Positions 20,741-32,608 of a stretch of DNA of 64,000 bases are shown here, piece after piece. Numbering within the stretch: the stretch's first letter is position 1; each line of letters begins with the position of its first letter. The notes under the pieces were generated by a model. That model saw nothing but the letters and a program-made list of their open reading frames with translations, was not told where the DNA came from and searched no databases. Source of the DNA: Hydrangea macrophylla. Lineage: Eukaryota > Streptophyta > Magnoliopsida > Cornales > Hydrangeaceae. The stretch lies in contig CM066987.1 in the NCBI GenBank assembly GCA_033977485.1, positions 87,018,588 to 87,082,587 of the forward strand, written 5' to 3'. Both the position numbers and the translations under genes were made by a program.

Positions 20741-20751
20741 AGTAAATCATA

Positions 20752-23700
20752 ATGTCTGGATCTACATTTAGTCCACTTGTCACCATACTCACTCAAAACA
20801 AGTTAACTGGAAATAACTACACTGAATGGAAACGAAACCTTGACATTGTATTAACTGCGGAAGATCACATATATGTCCTCACCACCCCATGCCCCGAAGA
20901 ACCTGTGGCAAATGCTTCAATAGCTGCCAGACGCGAGTTCAACAAATGGAAGAAGTCGAATGGAATGGCTCGTTGCTATATTCTGGCCTCAATGGCTGGT
21001 GTGTTGCAACACCAATTCTAATCGAATGATTCTGCCAGTGACATTATCACATCCCTGAAAAAGATGTTCGGGGAGCATGGCAGGCCTGCTAGACAGGTAG
21101 CCATGCAAAAGATAATGAGTGCAAAGATGTCGGAAGGGACTCCAGTCAAGGAACATGTTTTAAAAATGATTGGTTATTTAAACGAGCTAGAGACCCTAGG
21201 TGCCAACATCGATGCACAGACCCAAGTTGATATGATCCTCAATTCGCTGTCGCCTTCATTCGCTCAATTTAAACTTAACTATAATATGAATCAAATGAAT
21301 TTTTCAATGAGAAAATTGATGAGTTCTCTATTGGCAGCGGAAGGGGTGATCAAACCTGGGGTCAACGTCTTGAATGTTGTGAAAAGCGCTTACTCTTCCC
21401 GATCTACACTGAAAGTAAAGAAAGGGAAAAAGAAGGCTGGCACTGGTGGTCCAAGTATTGGACCGGTCCCTAAGATTGCAAAATCTAAGGGAAAAGGTAA
21501 GGGCAAAGGGAAGGTGGGTGGCCAAGGCAAAGGAAAGTGTTTCCAATGCAATGAGAAGGGCCACTGGAAGAGGAACTCTCCAGAATTCTTAGCTACAAGA
21601 GTTCAAGGTATGATTGAATCACATGTGATTGAAGTAAGTTTTATTATGGATACTTCAAACACTTGGTGCATTGATTTTGGTGCGACTAACCATATCTGTA
21701 ATTCATTGCAGGGGTTCAGATCAACCAGGAGGTGCAGTGATGGGGAAATCATACTTACTCTAGGTTCTAGTGCAACCATTCCTACGATTGCTATAGGAGT
21801 CGTAGTTTTAGAATTTCTAGACAATAAAGTTTTGATTTTACCAAATGTACTTTACGTCCCTTCAATGAGACGTAATTTAATTTCAGTTTCTAATTTATCA
21901 AATAATGGTTATTCTTTTCATTTTGGAGCTGAAGTTGTTATTAAAAGAAATAGTTCTTTTATATGTTCTGGTGTTAAATCAAATGGTTTGTATGTGATCA
22001 CTCCCAATATTTCTAAAGATTCTTGCTTGGAACTTAATAACTCAATGGTAACTATACCATCTAAAAGAAAAGAACCTTCCACTAATCCAACAAGGCTTTG
22101 GCATATGAGGCTTGGCCATATCAATCTAAATAGGATAGGCAGACTAGTTAAAGAAGGGATCTTAGGCGATTTGGTTCTCGAACTAATGGAAGTCTGTGAG
22201 TCTTGTTTAGAGAGTAAGATGACCAAAAGGCCCTTTCCCCGCAAAGGGCAATAGGACCAATGCATTGTTGGAATTAGTTCATACTGATGTGTGTGGACCA
22301 ATAAATATTAGAGCAAGGGGTGGTTATGAGTATTTCATAACATTTACCGATGACCACTCTAGGTATGGATATGTGTACCTAATGCAGCACAAGTCTGAAG
22401 CCTTTGAAAAGTTTAAAGAGTTTAGGGCTGAAGTGGAGAAGCAATTGGGCTCACATATCAAGGCCATTCGATCTGATCGAGGTGGCGAGTACCTCTCTAA
22501 TGAGTTTATTGATCACCTCGTACAGAATAGGATTCTGTCACAGTTGACTGCACCTGGCACGCCTTAGCAGAATGGTGTAGTGGAGAGAAGGAACAAGACT
22601 CTTTTAGACATGACTAGGTCAATGATGAGTTATTCAGAGTTGCCATTATTCCTTTGGGGTTATGCCTTGGAAACCACTGCATACATACTAAATCTAGTAC
22701 CAAGCAAATCTATTCCCAGGACACCACGGGAGATGTGGATTGGGCGCAAGCCTTCTTTGCAACATCTTCGGATATGGGGGTGTCCGGCACATGTGCTGAA
22801 AGGAAAGATGAGCAAGTTGGATTCTAGATCAGAAGTATGTTATTTTGTAGGGTATCCAAAGGGTACTTATGGATGGTATTTTTATGATCCAAGAGAACCA
22901 AAAGTGTTTGTTAGTACAAATGTTATTTTCTTAGAGGATATGATTATATCATGAACCATAAACCTAAGGGAAGGATAGATCTGAGAGAAATAGAAGGAGA
23001 GCCCTTAGTCCAACCCGCAGTTAATAACGATATAAATCAAGAAAATACCACTTCTTCACCCATTTCTGTACCGGTACCTCATCGTAGTGGGAGGATTATC
23101 AGCCAGCCTGATAGATACATGTTCTTAGGAGAAGTTTTTGAAGCTGTCTCCATAGAATCTGAATCTGATCCTGCCACATATGAAGAGGCAATGGATGATG
23201 TTGATTCAGATCATTGGGTCTGGGATCTTGTAGAACTTCCAGCCAATATTAAACCCATTGGTTGTAAGTCGGTCTACAAGAGGAAAAGAGGATCTGATGG
23301 AAAGGTTGAGACCTATAACGCTAGGCTTGTAGCGAAAGGCTATACTCAGAGGGAGGGCATTGACTATGAGGAAACCTTCTCGCCGGTAGCCATGCTCAAG
23401 TCCATCAGAATACTCTTATCCATTGCTCCATGCCTAGATTATGAGATCTGACAGATGGACGTCAAGATTGCATTCTTAAATGATAATCTTGAGGAGGACA
23501 TCTATATGCAACAACCAGAAGGGTTCATAGCTGGTCGGAAAGGTAACTTGGTATGCAAGCTGCAAAAGTCCATTTATGGGCTTAAGCAGGCATCCACGAG
23601 TTGGAACATCCGATTTGACCAAGCGGTCAAGTCGTTTGGTTTCATACAGAATCTGGATGAACCTTGTGTGTACAAGAAGTGTGAAGGGAAAGTGGTGGCC

Positions 23701-24699
23701 TTTCTTGTGCTTTACGTTGACGACATTCTACTCATTAGGAATGATGTAGCGGCATTGTCAACGGTCAAGGTTTAGCTAGCTAGTACTTTCGATATGAAGG
23801 ATCTAGGAGAGGCGAGCTATATTCTTGGGATAAAGCTCTTTGGGGATCGCAAGCGAAAGATAATGGGATTGTCTTAAGCTGGTTATATCGATAAGTTGCT
23901 AACTAGGTTTTCAATGGATAATTCGAAGAAAGGTTTATTACCTTTCAGGCATGGTTTAGCGTTCTCCAAGGACCAATGTCCCAAGACACAGGAGGAGAGG
24001 AATCGCATGGCAGGAATTCCATATGCTTCGGCAGTTGGAAGTCTCATGTATGCGATGTTATGCACTAGACCAGATATCTGTTTTGCCGTTGGCATGGTTA
24101 GCATGTATCATTCGAATCCAGGTCCAGAGCACTGGACAGCCGTTAAGCACATTCTTAAGTACTTGAGAAGGACTAAAGATTACATGCTTATGTACGGCGG
24201 TAGTGAGTTAATTCCAGTAGGATATATTGACTCCGACTTTATGTCAGATAAAGATTCGAGAAAGTCAACATCCGGACATCTCTTTACCTTGGGAGGTGGT
24301 GCTGTTAGTTGGAGGAGCATTAAGCAGAAATGCATTGCAGACTCAACTACAGAAGCTGAGTATGTGGCTGCTTGTGAAGCCGAAAAAAGAGCTATTTGGC
24401 TCAAGAAGTTCCTTATGGAGCTCGAGGTGGTACCAGCGTCGCTGTCACCTATTACGCTTTATTGTGATAATAGTGGGGCAGTGGCTCAGTCCAAGGAGCC
24501 AAGGAACCATGGAAAGGGAAAGCACGTAGAGCGAAAATATCATCTTATCCGAGATATTGTTCAACGTGGAGATGTGACTGTCACCAAGATTGCCACCGTT
24601 GACAATCTTACTGATCCGTTTACAAAGGCCTTGCCACAGAAGGTCTTTGATCGTCATCTAGATAGTCTAGGTCTTAGATGTAGTTCTGAATGGTTATGA
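20752..24699 (+). pseudogene. gag-pol: gag-pol polyprotein of the Copia element, broken
   Basis: From ATG 20752 the order is: gag N-terminus (NYTEWKRNLD), gag body, a zinc knuckle CFQCNEKGHWKRNS at 21538-21579 whose last Cys is Ser, a protease region (DTSNTWCIDFGATNHIC), GAG-pre-integrase/HHCC (WHMRLGHI...CESC), integrase core ([23 protein letters not shown]), RT with YVDD at 23713-23724, RNase H (YCDNSGA) and the end at TGA 24697-24699. In-frame stops lie at 21019-21021, 22565-22567, 23449-23451, 23773-23775 and 23875-23877. The frame shifts near 22240 and again near 22940. The element is therefore non-autonomous. Confidence 0.9.
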
Positions 24700-24714
24700 G
24701 TGCAAGTGGGAGTT
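24700..24714 (+). other. Polypurine tract of the Copia element
   Basis: GTGCAAGTGGGAGTT directly before the 3' LTR, typical of plant Copia elements. Confidence 0.75.
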
Positions 24715-26221
24715 TGTTGGGTTTCTGCCCTCAAACCATTACTTTATATATGAGACATTGATATTTTAATATATGGATATCAGCGTTACATTTAGTTATG
24801 TATGTTTCTTTTATGAGATGATTGTTATCCTTAAGTATCATAGTAAGTAATTCGTGTATGTATGAGATACATACAAGTGAGATACGAATTACTATTCTTT
24901 GATACTTAGAACGTGTCACAGTGGATGATGAGACTGGATATCTCATCAGGTCTACACTGTAGCATGATTAACTACCATTGGATGGAGTGATCAATCTCAA
25001 TCACTAGAGTGTAACTCTTAGTTAATATGCTAGTGCTTATATTGCATTGACGGACCTGAGCTTTCCTATTGACACTCAAGACTGTCAATCAGTCGATAGG
25101 AACTCATAACTTGTATAAGGTACGTGTTCTTAATCTTGAGACGATTATGAACACAGACTGTGGATATGACTATTTTGACTTACCAATCAGTGAGGTCTAT
25201 AGAAGATCAACACCTGGGTATTTTGGGTATGTCATATTCATAGGGTTATGAACATATATTGTCAAGACAGAATCTACCCTCTGTTTTAGAGTAAGCATTC
25301 CCTTGAGAATGTCACCAAGTCGATTACTGAGTACTGCAGTCTTGTTGATAAGAGTTATCAACATGTTTGGTAATCATGAGAGGTGAATGGGACTCTAGGA
25401 ATACAAGAAGTAATCATGATTCAGGTTGACAGTAGCAGTTATCCGACTACCTGAATATGATTACGAATGCTGAGGGTAGAGGGACATTAGTACAACATAC
25501 AAATCTAGTTATCGCTTCGGATATGTTCTTTTGCGTTAAAGTTCAGTTATCGTTTTATAATGGAGTAAACATTAACTGACCAGTTAGTTATTTTGCTGAT
25601 CAAAGGGTTTGGTCACAGTAATTAACAAACTTGTCTGAGCCAACAATAAAGAGCCTAGGAGGTCCCACTCTTAGCTCCGCCAGGATACTTGGAAAGACAC
25701 ATGAGGAAGTTGTCAAGACAAGTTCGATCGATTGAAGTATGTTCGATCGATTGAAGTCTTGGCAGTCTCGATCGATCTAGAATGGTTCGATCGATCGAGG
25801 GTTCGATTGATCGAAGATCTTCGATCGCTCGAAGTCTAGGTCGGTTCTGGAAATCTATAAATAGGGCAGCTGCGTTCTGGAAAAGGAGTTCGCCATTTTT
25901 ATTAACCAGACGTTGCAGAAACTGTTTTAGTCTTCCTAAACCTTCCTATCCTCTATATTAGAGATCCCACCATCTCTAATATTTCCGGCAGGCATCTGCA
26001 GGAGACATAAGGGTGAAGACAACCTAGTGGAGGTTGCTGCATCACCAAGGAAGAAGAAGAAAATCAGAATTGGGTTCAAGACATTAAGGTATAACTCTTG
26101 TCCCCTCTTGTGCGCATCTATGGAATTAACGAGTAGTAGATCCTGGGCTACCATTAAGTTTTTATAACTTGACTTTTTCGCTGCACGTTTAAACTTTTAA
26201 CTTAAAGCATTTTTTCCATCA
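24715..26221 (+). repeat. 3' LTR of the Copia element
   Basis: 1507 bp, colinear and very similar to the 5' LTR. Its palindrome array (core positions 25725, 25744, 25769, 25788, 25804, 25822) has six units against four in the 5' LTR, which accounts for the 35-bp length difference. TATA at 25856-25863. Confidence 0.95.
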
Positions 26222-26226
26222 GGTTG

Positions 26227-26738
26227 ACGGTGAGCTTTCTCTCTATTCTATCCTCTTCTTGGTCTCTCTTTTTGCCTCTCCTTCTATTCTTCTTCTTCTT
26301 CTCCTTTCCTTCTCTTCTTCTCTGTCTCTTGAGAGTGTGTGTATGTGTATATATACAGTATATATTTATGTGTATACATACGCATGTATGAGAGTGTATA
26401 TGTATACATCTCTCTACATACACACAACCAAACATATGTATGTATATATGAGGGGTTATATATAGGGCAAGGGAACAAATGACAGCCACAAAACCCAAAC
26501 GTAGTGACCACATTCTGCTTTTTACCAATCGATTGGGATCATTTGGCAATCGATTGGTGGTGGGCGGCAAAGAGGCAATCGATTGATATAAAGCCAATCG
26601 ATTGGGATTAGGTCGGCAATAATGCAATTGATTGGAAATGGCCCAATAGATTGGGAACTAAAATCCATCAAAGACAAGGAAAAGATAAGGGTTATATATA
26701 CAGACATACAGAAGTATACACGATATCGCGAGTTTTAC
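26227..26738 (-). repeat. Old Tekay-like LTR fragment, right part
   Basis: Continues the minus-strand LTR from 17585: CT-rich and TA/CA-rich leader (26240-26440), then an upstream array at 26526-26653 (core starts 26526, 26547, 26576, 26595, 26625, 26644; pairs 19-21 bp apart). The likely LTR end TTTTACA is at 26738. The array order (upstream, leader, donor hairpin, downstream) is the same as in the young elements. Confidence 0.55.
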
Positions 26739-27745
26739 ATTTTAAGCCTAGTAAGGATGGGTTGGTAGTGAAGAGGAATGAGAACATGCATTTGGAAAAA
26801 TTCCAACTCCAACTCCAATTTTAAGCCTAGTGGTGTGCATTGGTAGTGAAAGGAGAATGACAACTTGTTCCTAATCAGGATGAAGTCATTTGGCCGTGAT
26901 ATTTGTTAATTTCTCTTACAAATAGGGGTAAAATGGTCATTTTAAAAAGTGCATTAGTTTATGTTTTGAGAAAATTTAGAAAGTAGTTATTAGAGAGGGA
27001 AAGAGATATTTGAGAAATAGTTTAATTTTTACTTTTGGCTTTTAAAGGGATAAAGTGGTAATTAAAAACATATCTAGTACTTCTATCTACTACATATATA
27101 AAAGAGGGAACTTGGTGTGCGTGCCAATTTCAAATTAATTTGACCAATTTTGGCAATTGTCAAATTAGTTTGTCCATTGTTGTAATTTAAACATTCCAAG
27201 TGATGGCTGGATTTATCCTTTGTGGAGTGCGTGCCGTCTTTTTGTTTACATCTATTACTTCATTTTCCAACTTTAAGAATTTTACCATGCTAGCTTCTTT
27301 CTCGTTCCACTTTTATCACATTATGTGTGTTGGATAACCCAATTTAGTGCTGAAAATTTACATTTTTGACATTTTTTTAATTTTTTATTATGTTTAATAA
27401 TGTGTCACTTAAATGAAATAGTGGTAAACAATTCATTGAAAACTGTAAGCAATTTTTTTTTATTATTGAAATAAATCACTAAATATAGTCTACTTCAAAA
27501 CTCAAAACACAATTTTAAGTATTGAAAACTCAATCACATAAAATTTTCATCATTTAAAATTCATCATTGAATTTTCAGTACTTACTTTTTAGTTTTATCA
27601 AAAGAGTTATCATCATTCGTGACACATGAAAGGTGCAATCCTTATGGTGATACGTACATAGTGGTTCTTTTGTACTAAAAAAACTGCAATAATTATTACA
27701 AAATTATAAGTTTTTCTTTTGGGGGACAAAGTTCAAATAAGTAAA
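26739..27745. other. AT-rich DNA without a recognised feature
   Basis: Contains a short direct repeat 'ttttaagcctagt' (26737 and 26819) and otherwise nothing coding or structured that I can identify. Confidence 0.6.
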
Positions 27746-28640
27746 GGGTTAAGTACTATTAAATCCTATTAGACCCATTTTATTTGAAATAGACCCAACC
27801 CCAAAATGTTTTCATTGAAAGGTCCACAAATACATATAAGACAAAATTACCCCACACTTTATCTCGCATTAAAAGAGAAGCTTCACGTCAAAAATGGAAA
27901 ACTCATTATTGTGGCTAAGATTTCACACAAAGTTGGCTCAAATCATTCCACCATTATAGCAATTTCAATTTCAAATGTCAGAAGACATTGGATTTGGGTC
28001 TTCAATTCGTGTGTTTTCAAATCATTCTTGAGGGTTTCCAAAATCAGCACCAAGCTTTTGCTCTGAAGAAATTGAACAACTCATTTGATGCCCACACCAA
28101 CTGAGCTTTCCGGCAAAATCAAAGAATAGGTCACAAAGGTAACAATAAAACCATCATCTAGAAACCAAAATTTTTCACCCTAGTGTTTGTTTTGTTCATA
28201 ATTTTGGGTTTGTGACAACGATTTGGTTCAAAAAAGGGTAGTATAAAAATGGGACTTTGGATCAGATTTGTTTGGTCATAAAAATGGGTTTTCTCGCTTT
28301 CATTCTTCGATTTGTTTGATTGTACATTCGAACATTATGTAAAAGGTATTTTTACTGTTAAAAATTAGGGAAATTAAAGGTTTTTGGTTCAGTTGATCAT
28401 CCGTATTATTTTGTTTTCCCAATACATCTACTTCTTTCTAGCATTGGGGTTGTTTCATGGTTTATAGGTTGTGATAATTTACAAAAAAATAAAAAAAAAA
28501 TTTGGGGAAAAGTAAGGGGTTTTGATTCACATATTTTCTCAAAAAACGAATTGTAGATGATTCATATATTTTTGATACATCATGGTCACAATATTTTACA
28601 CTTTTTTATATACATTATTGCAAGTGTGTGATACCCAATT
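27746..28640. other. Left arm of the MULE-like region, unique to copy A side
   Basis: Contains the left inverted terminus (27746-27838), then AT-rich DNA. An open 86-codon frame at 27806-28066 starts inside the terminus; it has no recognisable domain and may be chance. Nothing equivalent precedes copy B. Confidence 0.45.
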
Positions 28641-28659
28641 CTCGCTTCACAAATCACAA

Positions 28660-28663
<4 letters not shown>

Positions 28664-28709
<46 letters not shown>
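28664..28709. repeat. (CT)n microsatellite, copy A
   Basis: About 23 CT dinucleotides. The copy B equivalent (37314-37347) is shorter, as expected of a variable microsatellite. Confidence 0.95.
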
Positions 28710-28715
<6 letters not shown>

Positions 28716-29989
28716 TTCTCTAACAAGAACAGACTAATCTCCTAAGTGTTCGGCCAATCTTCAATTTTAAATCTGTTGCTCAATATTTGATTTTTCTTAT
28801 TTAATCAATTTAATTGAAACCAATTTCAACATACAAAATCGCTAACATAACCTTTAAACAATAGTTGTGCGTACATAATTGGTTTTAGACCACTATTATG
28901 TCACCACCATTAAAATGCATGCCTCCAATTATTACCCTCAATTGTGGCCATTGCTATGTAAAAACAATTGAGTAATTAAAGTTAAGTTTATGAAGAAAAC
29001 AGGCCAAATAAGAAAAACTGAATGAACTCTATGTTTGTCATTTGGGTTAAAATGAACTCTATTATCTTTTGCACTTGGTACAATACCACCAAAGGATTAA
29101 ATGTCAACTTTCGAATCACAATAGAGTAATAAAGAATGGACCTAACCATATATAAAAGATATAAAATGTATTAAATCCCCCATAATATATGTTGAAGTTT
29201 CATAAAAATAATAATAATGTTTCAAATTAATGAATGAGATAAAGCAATATTATAAACCAAAGAGGACAAAAGAAAAGATACCAAAATAACAATTTTTTGT
29301 GAAATTCTAAATGAGATTAAAACAATATTAGCTAAACAAAGAAGGAAAAGATAAAGTGGTAAAATAGCATTTCCAAAAACAAAAGTTGCCAAATTTTAAA
29401 AGCCAATAATAATAAAATGACAGGAAGAAAATAATTCTATACTTTGGTAAGAGCAAAAATAGTGTAATTACCTACAAAAAAAAATACCATTTAGATGAAC
29501 ATTCTTAGATAGAACTACTCTAAACAAAAATTCCGACGAATTGTCAAATTTTTCTAAACTATATCACTAACCATTAAGTGAAATTTCATAGCTGGATGTG
29601 ATTTTTGTCTACTTTTATATGCGAGTGACCTTTCAATAAAATATTTTATTGTGTGGACCTAATTCTTCAAAAGCACACTAAAGTGAATTAATCTCTAATT
29701 ATCCCAAAAAATTCAGATCAAGAGCATTTCCATCGAACTTCAATGTAACATTGGTTAAACTAACAATATTTAAATATCGTTCCACCTAGCACGTGCATGC
29801 CATGAGTTACCTAGTTAACCAACAGATAACAGTTAACTAACAACTGTCTCGCTAAAGAGAAAATGGATAATTACATTTCAGTTGTTTTTTGTGCATGTAA
29901 AATTTAAAGTCAATCTACTACTTTTTTGAAATAAAAAAATATCAACTTCTTTGTATAAAATTAAAGTCATCATGGTTCTACCCATCGTA
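28710..29989. other. AT-rich non-coding part of copy A
   Basis: No credible ORF or captured exon recognised. It is almost collinear with 37348-38618 in copy B. Confidence 0.6.
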
Positions 29990-30140
29990 GGGAGCAACTC
30001 TTGACAACACCAGGAACAACTCTTTATAACGTTGGAGGGTAACTCTGTACAAAGTCGGGAACAACTCATCACAATGTTAGGAGCAACTCATCACAACTTT
30101 TAGGAACATATTTCACAACGTTTGGGTGAAACTTTACACC
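29990..30140. repeat. Minisatellite, ~25-bp unit (GGGAACAACTC...), copy A
   Basis: About six degenerate units built on 'ggga(g/a)caactc' followed by 'ttcacaac' or 'atcacaa'. The same array lies at 38619-38767. The minus-strand ORF across it is only a reading of the repeat. Confidence 0.75.
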
Positions 30141-30217
30141 ATGTAAACAGGGTCGACCCCGAGTATTTGGAAGTCCAGGACGAACTACTAAAAGGGAGGC
30201 CCTTATACGGGGGTTCG

Positions 30218-32603
30218 TGTGACGCCCCGCCCCACCCCGCCACAAGTCCCAACGACGGTGTGTCGGCTAGTGGAAGTACAATAATAACCTATAACAGTAG
30301 GGTTTGACACCAATCAGTAACTCCCAGAGTTCTAGACTCCGAAGGTTACCTGAAATATTTGTTCATGTTTTTGAAAACATTTATAAAACAAAATTTTGGT
30401 TTTCATTTAAAAATTTTTTTCTTGAAACAAAACGTTTTCAATACAAGTAGCGAAAAATTAGAGTTAAGCTATCATGCTATTTAAAAGCGGGTGGACTAAC
30501 ATTTGTCCAAATAAATCATAACATGTCCTTTAAAACCAAATTTATTACATCATTTAAATTAAAAATCCCATAAATGGGGCCATCAAACAAAGCGGAAGCT
30601 CATCAAATCTCGGGGGCCTTGCTCTTATCTATATCACCTAAAAAACAAAGGTTTTATAGTCCATAAGCCATGGAGGCTCGTATAGTCATATAACTACACA
30701 ATAACATCTGGTACATAATATGCATGAGTGTAATGAATGCCAATTTTATGCATGAAAACCATTTTCATGCCTTTTCAAACACTCACCCTCGATCGTCAAT
30801 ATCATTACCCGGACTATGGGCTTTCTGTCCATGGAGGCCTAGCCTTCAACGTGCAGAATTTTGGGCCTTACGAATTACACAGAGGCGTAGCCTTCAATGT
30901 TACGGGGGTTTCTTGCAACATATCCCGCAATTCGAGTTCATAGCAATACCCATCTCACACGCCTACCCACAAATTTGGGATTTCTATCTTTTCAAAACTA
31001 AATCTCTCATACAGGGTGTTATGCACGGAAGCCTCTAAGGTCTTCTCTTTTTAAAACCTGGAAGCCTCTAAGGTCTTCCCTTTTCAAAAATCGAAAGCCT
31101 CTAAGGTCTTTCATCCCAAAACCATTTTCATGATTTCGTGTTCATGCTCATGCTTATTAAATGCTATGACGTATGCGAGCTCTAAGCATCAAGACATATT
31201 CAAAGTTTCATAAATCACATATCAAAATATGCAATAAATTTAAAGCAACACCATAGACATGCTGAAATCACCCAAATAAACACATAAAAGATATCAATTC
31301 ATATAAACATGTAAGTACACCATTAACATGTTATACAACTTTATTGAGGGTTATATGAAACTACCGTTCACCGAGGATAGACTTAATCACAAAGAATAGA
31401 ATCCCGAAAAGCCTAGTCTGTTACAATTTGTCATGTACAATGATATAAGCACATTAGTGAGGTATAATGCTTTTAAGCACAAGTACAACTACTATTAAAG
31501 TGAAATACAACTCCTAAAACTTAGGGTACAAGGCTCCTTAGCTCATTACTAACTTAAGTACAAGAAAACAGAAGTTTTCACCAAACTGCCTCAGGTCGCT
31601 CGGGTGAGCCTCTCGCACAGGTCGCTCGGGAGAATTCTATTCTAAAAGGCCATGTGGACATTTTAGAACAATTTTCAAAATATTCCTGGTCGCGTGTGCA
31701 GGCTGCTTGCTCGGACCCTCGCTCGCGCGAGTCGCGCACGCGAACTGCGAACCAGACTCCATTGTTGTCTTCTTCGAGCTCGGTAACTTTTACCATTTTT
31801 CAAACTTAATCAAAAGAGTACTTTCAATATATGAAATTCTTCGTAATACTGTGTAGATTCCAAAAACATAATTAGTTTTTCATGAATCAAAACACAGCTC
31901 TCGGATTAATCGAAAAACTGAAAGACGACAAAACTTTAATTAGATCGTTCATTGCGACCGTAATGAATTAGCTTCTTAAATTTGAAATAGAGCATCGTGC
32001 GATCGAGACCCTTCATTTGATATAAAAAAATTGAGTTTTCGTTACAGTTTTTCTTCTCGCTATTTTCGGACCCTTAAACGATATATATATATGAATCTAT
32101 ATATATCTATATCAACTGAGATATACATTGAAATCACAAATCGCAGTAGGAAGCTTGCATAATTTGATTTATCTAAAGCTTGAATTCCACTACTTGAATA
32201 TGTATATATGTATCTGACTATATGTCCATGTGTGTGTGCATATATGTAATAATATGTGTATATGTGTGTATGTAGCCGAGAGAGAGGGAGATGGTATAAT
32301 AGAGAGATAGATAGAGAAGCAGAGAGTTAGTGAGAGTTGCTTTGGGTGGGGGGGTGGAAGCGTGTGGGGTTTCATATATAGGAAACTATTTGCTTGGCCA
32401 CCAAGTGGCTTCAAGCCTAAGCCCCCACACACTGCACAATGTATGCACAAAAAAAATTTGGGCTCCAAGTTTCACATAAGAGATCATTGTGTGTGTTGAG
32501 TTCACGTGATGATACACACACGCAGAAAAAAATTATACTGAACAAAATCCAAAACTGGTATTTGTTTGATTAAAAAGAGAAAATAAAAATACGGGGTATT
32601 ACA
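30218..32603 (-). mobile_element. Solo LTR (TGTAATACCCCG family), copy A
   Basis: On minus it starts TGTAATACCCCG (32603) and ends GGGGCGTCACA (30218), 2386 bp, flanked by GTTCG (30213-30217) and GTTCA (32604-32608), a TSD with one mutation. It has a TATA-like CCTATATATGAAACC on minus near 32370 and a GC-rich palindrome region (GCTCGCGCGAG at 31721-31731) further downstream. No coding part is present. The same insertion is in copy B. Confidence 0.85.
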
Positions 32604-32608
32604 GTTCA

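Larger units (their letters stand above)
18925..20742 (+). other. Candidate leader intron of the Copia element
   Basis: The donor AAG|GTATAA (18924/18925) and acceptor TTTTGATTTTACAG|TA (20742/20743) match plant splice sites, and the acceptor lies 9 nt before the gag ATG. The 1818-nt interval spans U5, the PBS, two palindrome clusters and the long AT-rich leader. Its design parallels the candidate Ty3 intron at 4992-6775. Not proven without RNA. Confidence 0.45.
17586..26221 (+). mobile_element. Ty1/Copia LTR retrotransposon, complete structure with decayed coding region
   Basis: An 8.64-kb element with LTRs TGTTGGGTTTC...TTTTTCCATCA (1472 and 1507 bp), TSD GGTTG at 17581-17585 and 26222-26226, an iMet-type PBS 2 nt after the 5' LTR, a long 1.7-kb leader, a gag-pol with integrase before RT (the Copia order), and a polypurine tract (AAGTGGGAG) before the 3' LTR. 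It is inserted in an old Tekay-like LTR. The gag is of the UBN2/Copia type; the lineage within Copia is not assigned. Confidence 0.95.

Noticed and set aside
26202..26627. 141-codon minus-strand ORF
   Set aside because: It crosses the junction of the Copia 3' LTR and the old LTR and consists of palindrome-array and GA/TA-repeat translation.
27806..28066. 86-codon ORF just inside the left MULE terminus as a transposon gene
   Set aside because: Lys/Ile/Ser-rich composition matching AT-rich DNA, no known motif, no counterpart in copy B.
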